In this document: piece by piece, positions 14,491-15,595 of the stretch
Layout: every line of letters starts with the position of its first letter
Position numbering within the stretch: position 1 is the stretch's first letter
Source: Puniceicoccales bacterium
GTDB taxonomy: Bacteria; Verrucomicrobiota; Verrucomicrobiia; Opitutales; UBA953
Reading direction: 5' to 3'
NCBI GenBank assembly: GCA_031289285.1
Contig: JAITPT010000096.1
Span: 1-15,595 of the forward strand
Length of the DNA: 15,595 bases
Notes under the pieces: generated by a model
What the model was told of the DNA's origin: nothing
What the model saw: only the letters and a program-made list of their open reading frames with translations
Databases searched by the model: none
Program-made: the position numbers and the translations under genes

Positions 14491-14977
14491 GCCTGCCGCG
14501 TCCGCCGCACCCGTAACGCAGATTGCCAAGTCTGCTTGCTGTGTCGTGGCACTTCCGAAGAGTGCTTCGTGCGCACGTAGCAGACTTAGCAGTCCGCGTT
14601 ACGCCCGTTGCTCCGCAAGAGAAAAATTAGACTGTCTAAATATTCTCCTGCCGCGTCTGCCACGTCCGCCGCACCCGTAAGGCAGACTGCCAAGTTTGCT
14701 TGCGGTGTCGTGGCGCTTCCGAAGAGTGCTTCGTGCGCACGTAGCAGACTTAGCAGTCCGCGTTACGCCCGTTGCTCCGCAAGAGAAAAATTAGACTGTC
14801 TAAATATTCTCCCGCCGCGCCTGCCACGTCCGCCGCACCCGTAACGCAGACTGCCAAGTCTGCTTGCTGTGGCGTGGCACTTCCGAAGAGTGCTTCGTGC
14901 GCACGCAGCAGACTTAGCAGTCCACGTTACGCTCGTTGCTCCGCAAGAAAAAAATTAGACTGTCTAAATATTCTCCC
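14491..14977. repeat. Tandem array, three copies of a 164-bp unit with internal inverted repeats
   Basis: Units start at 14491, 14655 and 14819, exactly 164 bases apart, and are about 93-97 percent alike by eye; the last ends at TTCTCCC (14977). In each unit a 24-base arm (CGTAACGCAGA-TGCCAAGTC region; 14512-14535 in unit 1) is repeated inverted 44 bases later (14580-14603), with about 21 of 24 positions matching. Between the arms is a small perfect hairpin CGAAG-AGTG-CTTCG. Each unit ends with the palindrome TTAGAC-T-GTCTAA. This is a tandemly amplified structured element (BIME- or MITE-like). It is not a CRISPR: there are no unique spacers. A solo relative of the arm lies at 2360-2377. Confidence 0.92.
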
Positions 14978-15420
14978 AGAAATCCCAACGGGGTTGCCCA
15001 ATCGCGGGTTGTTGTGGATGCGATTGGCGTGCGCCCTTCGCCGTAAATGTCCCATTGTTTGCTTCCATGTCAAGTAGAATATTTAGTCTGGTTAATTATT
15101 CCGCACTTCAACCCAAGCAACCAATTTCCTAAGAACTATCTTATTCAGACGGGTTTTCCTCTGTGCGCCAGCCTTCGTGTCTTCGTGCCTTCGTATGAGA
15201 AATCCCAACGGGGTTGCCCAATCGCGGGTTGTTGTGGATGCGATTGGCGTGCGCCCTTCGCCGTAAATGTCCCATTGTTTTGCCTCCATGTCAAATAGAA
15301 TATTTAGTCTGGTTAATTATTCTGCACTTTCGATCCCAAGCAACCAATTTCCTAAAAACTATCTTATTCAGACGGGTTTTCCTCTGTGCGCCAGCCTTCG
15401 TGTCTTCGTGCCTTCGTGTG
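14978..15420. repeat. Tandem duplication, two copies of a ~220-bp unit
   Basis: Copies at 14978-15197 and 15198-15420 both start AGAAATCCCAACGGGGTTGC and end with CCTTCGTGTCTTCGTGCC and a short tail. I see only about ten differences, including small indels. Each contains the TTTAGTCTGGTTAATTATTC motif and the widespread 'CTTCGTGTCTTCGTGCCTTCGTG' repeat. The array directly abuts the 164-bp array, which makes one uninterrupted block of tandem repeats of nearly 930 bases. No gene is visible in it. Confidence 0.93.
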
Positions 15421-15572
15421 AGAAATTTTTCCCACCCAGTGCTCACGACCCGTTCCCGACCCGCTTCTGTCCCGCTCCAGCCAAGGTCACTTTGCAGAAA
15501 TTGTTTCTGGGCGTAACTCCAAACCGCACGATTATCTCACACGAAGGCACGAAGACACGAAGGCTGGCGCAC
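15386..15572. repeat. 38-bp perfect inverted repeat (15386-15423 / 15535-15572)
   Basis: The sequence starting GTGCGCCAGCCTTCGTG at 15386 and ending TGTGAGA at 15423 is exactly the reverse complement of 15535-15572. The 111 bases between have no recognisable feature. The left arm is the end of the second 220-bp copy, so the right arm shows that this repeat family also occurs in the opposite direction. The remaining bases to the window end hold nothing I can name. Confidence 0.92.
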
Positions 15573-15595
15573 AATCAAACACCCTTTTGTTTTCG

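Noticed and set aside
14112..14576. A 154-codon minus-strand frame, and overlapping short frames on both strands
   Set aside because: It runs through an inverted repeat, a 72-base duplication and into the 164-bp tandem array. Several frames are open at once and no start signal or domain is visible.
14491..15420. Possible CRISPR array
   Set aside because: The repeats are 164 and 220 bases, contiguous, with no unique spacers and no cas genes nearby.

Overview
The window is a GC-rich bacterial segment with six convincing protein genes, set among unusually dense dispersed, palindromic and tandem repeats. The gene set is two exported polysaccharide-degrading enzymes (GH29 and GH106), a HzsA-related propeller/cytochrome protein, an Rpn nuclease, TrpB and a YejB-like permease. 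Together with chromosomal repeats of the 'ATTCGTGCCCATTCGTGTTCATCCGTGG' and 'CTTCGTGTCTTCGTGCC' kinds, this suggests a Verrucomicrobiota genome, probably Opitutales/Opitutaceae. That placement is an inference from gene content and style, because no rRNA or marker gene is present.

Layout: 1-470 is repeat-rich and holds no gene. A GH29 alpha-L-fucosidase-like exported enzyme lies at 471-2225 (+). 2226-2687 is a non-coding stretch of hairpins and a decayed repeat copy. An Rpn/PD-(D/E)XK_2 nuclease-transposase protein lies at 2688-3749 (+), followed by a candidate terminator. Two large minus-strand genes come next: a GH106-type glycoside hydrolase (3947-7120) and, upstream of it, a discoidin plus HzsA-like propeller plus CXXCH protein (7309-10347). 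The GH106 gene is bracketed by diverged inverted copies of one repeat (3828-3910 and 7221-7304). trpB (10484-11737, +) is divergent from the HzsA-like gene and has no trpA beside it. 11738-12375 holds a 166-bp near-perfect-length palindrome nested among four copies of a 64-bp dispersed repeat. A YejB-type ABC permease with a large extra periplasmic segment lies at 12376-13845 (-), without its usual operon partners. 13846-15595 holds no recognisable gene; it contains a 3 x 164-bp tandem array directly joined to a 2 x 220-bp tandem duplication, plus inverted repeats.

Functionally, the two hydrolases would release deoxy-sugars (fucose, rhamnose) from complex glycans outside the cytoplasm. The HzsA-like protein is probably exported too and could form a two-gene unit with the GH106 gene. 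TrpB and YejB look like housekeeping genes isolated from their usual partners by repeats. None of the six starts has a clear Shine-Dalgarno sequence. The least explained material is the repeat architecture: several families recur at both ends of the window, most can form hairpins, and no transposase gene in the window clearly accounts for them.
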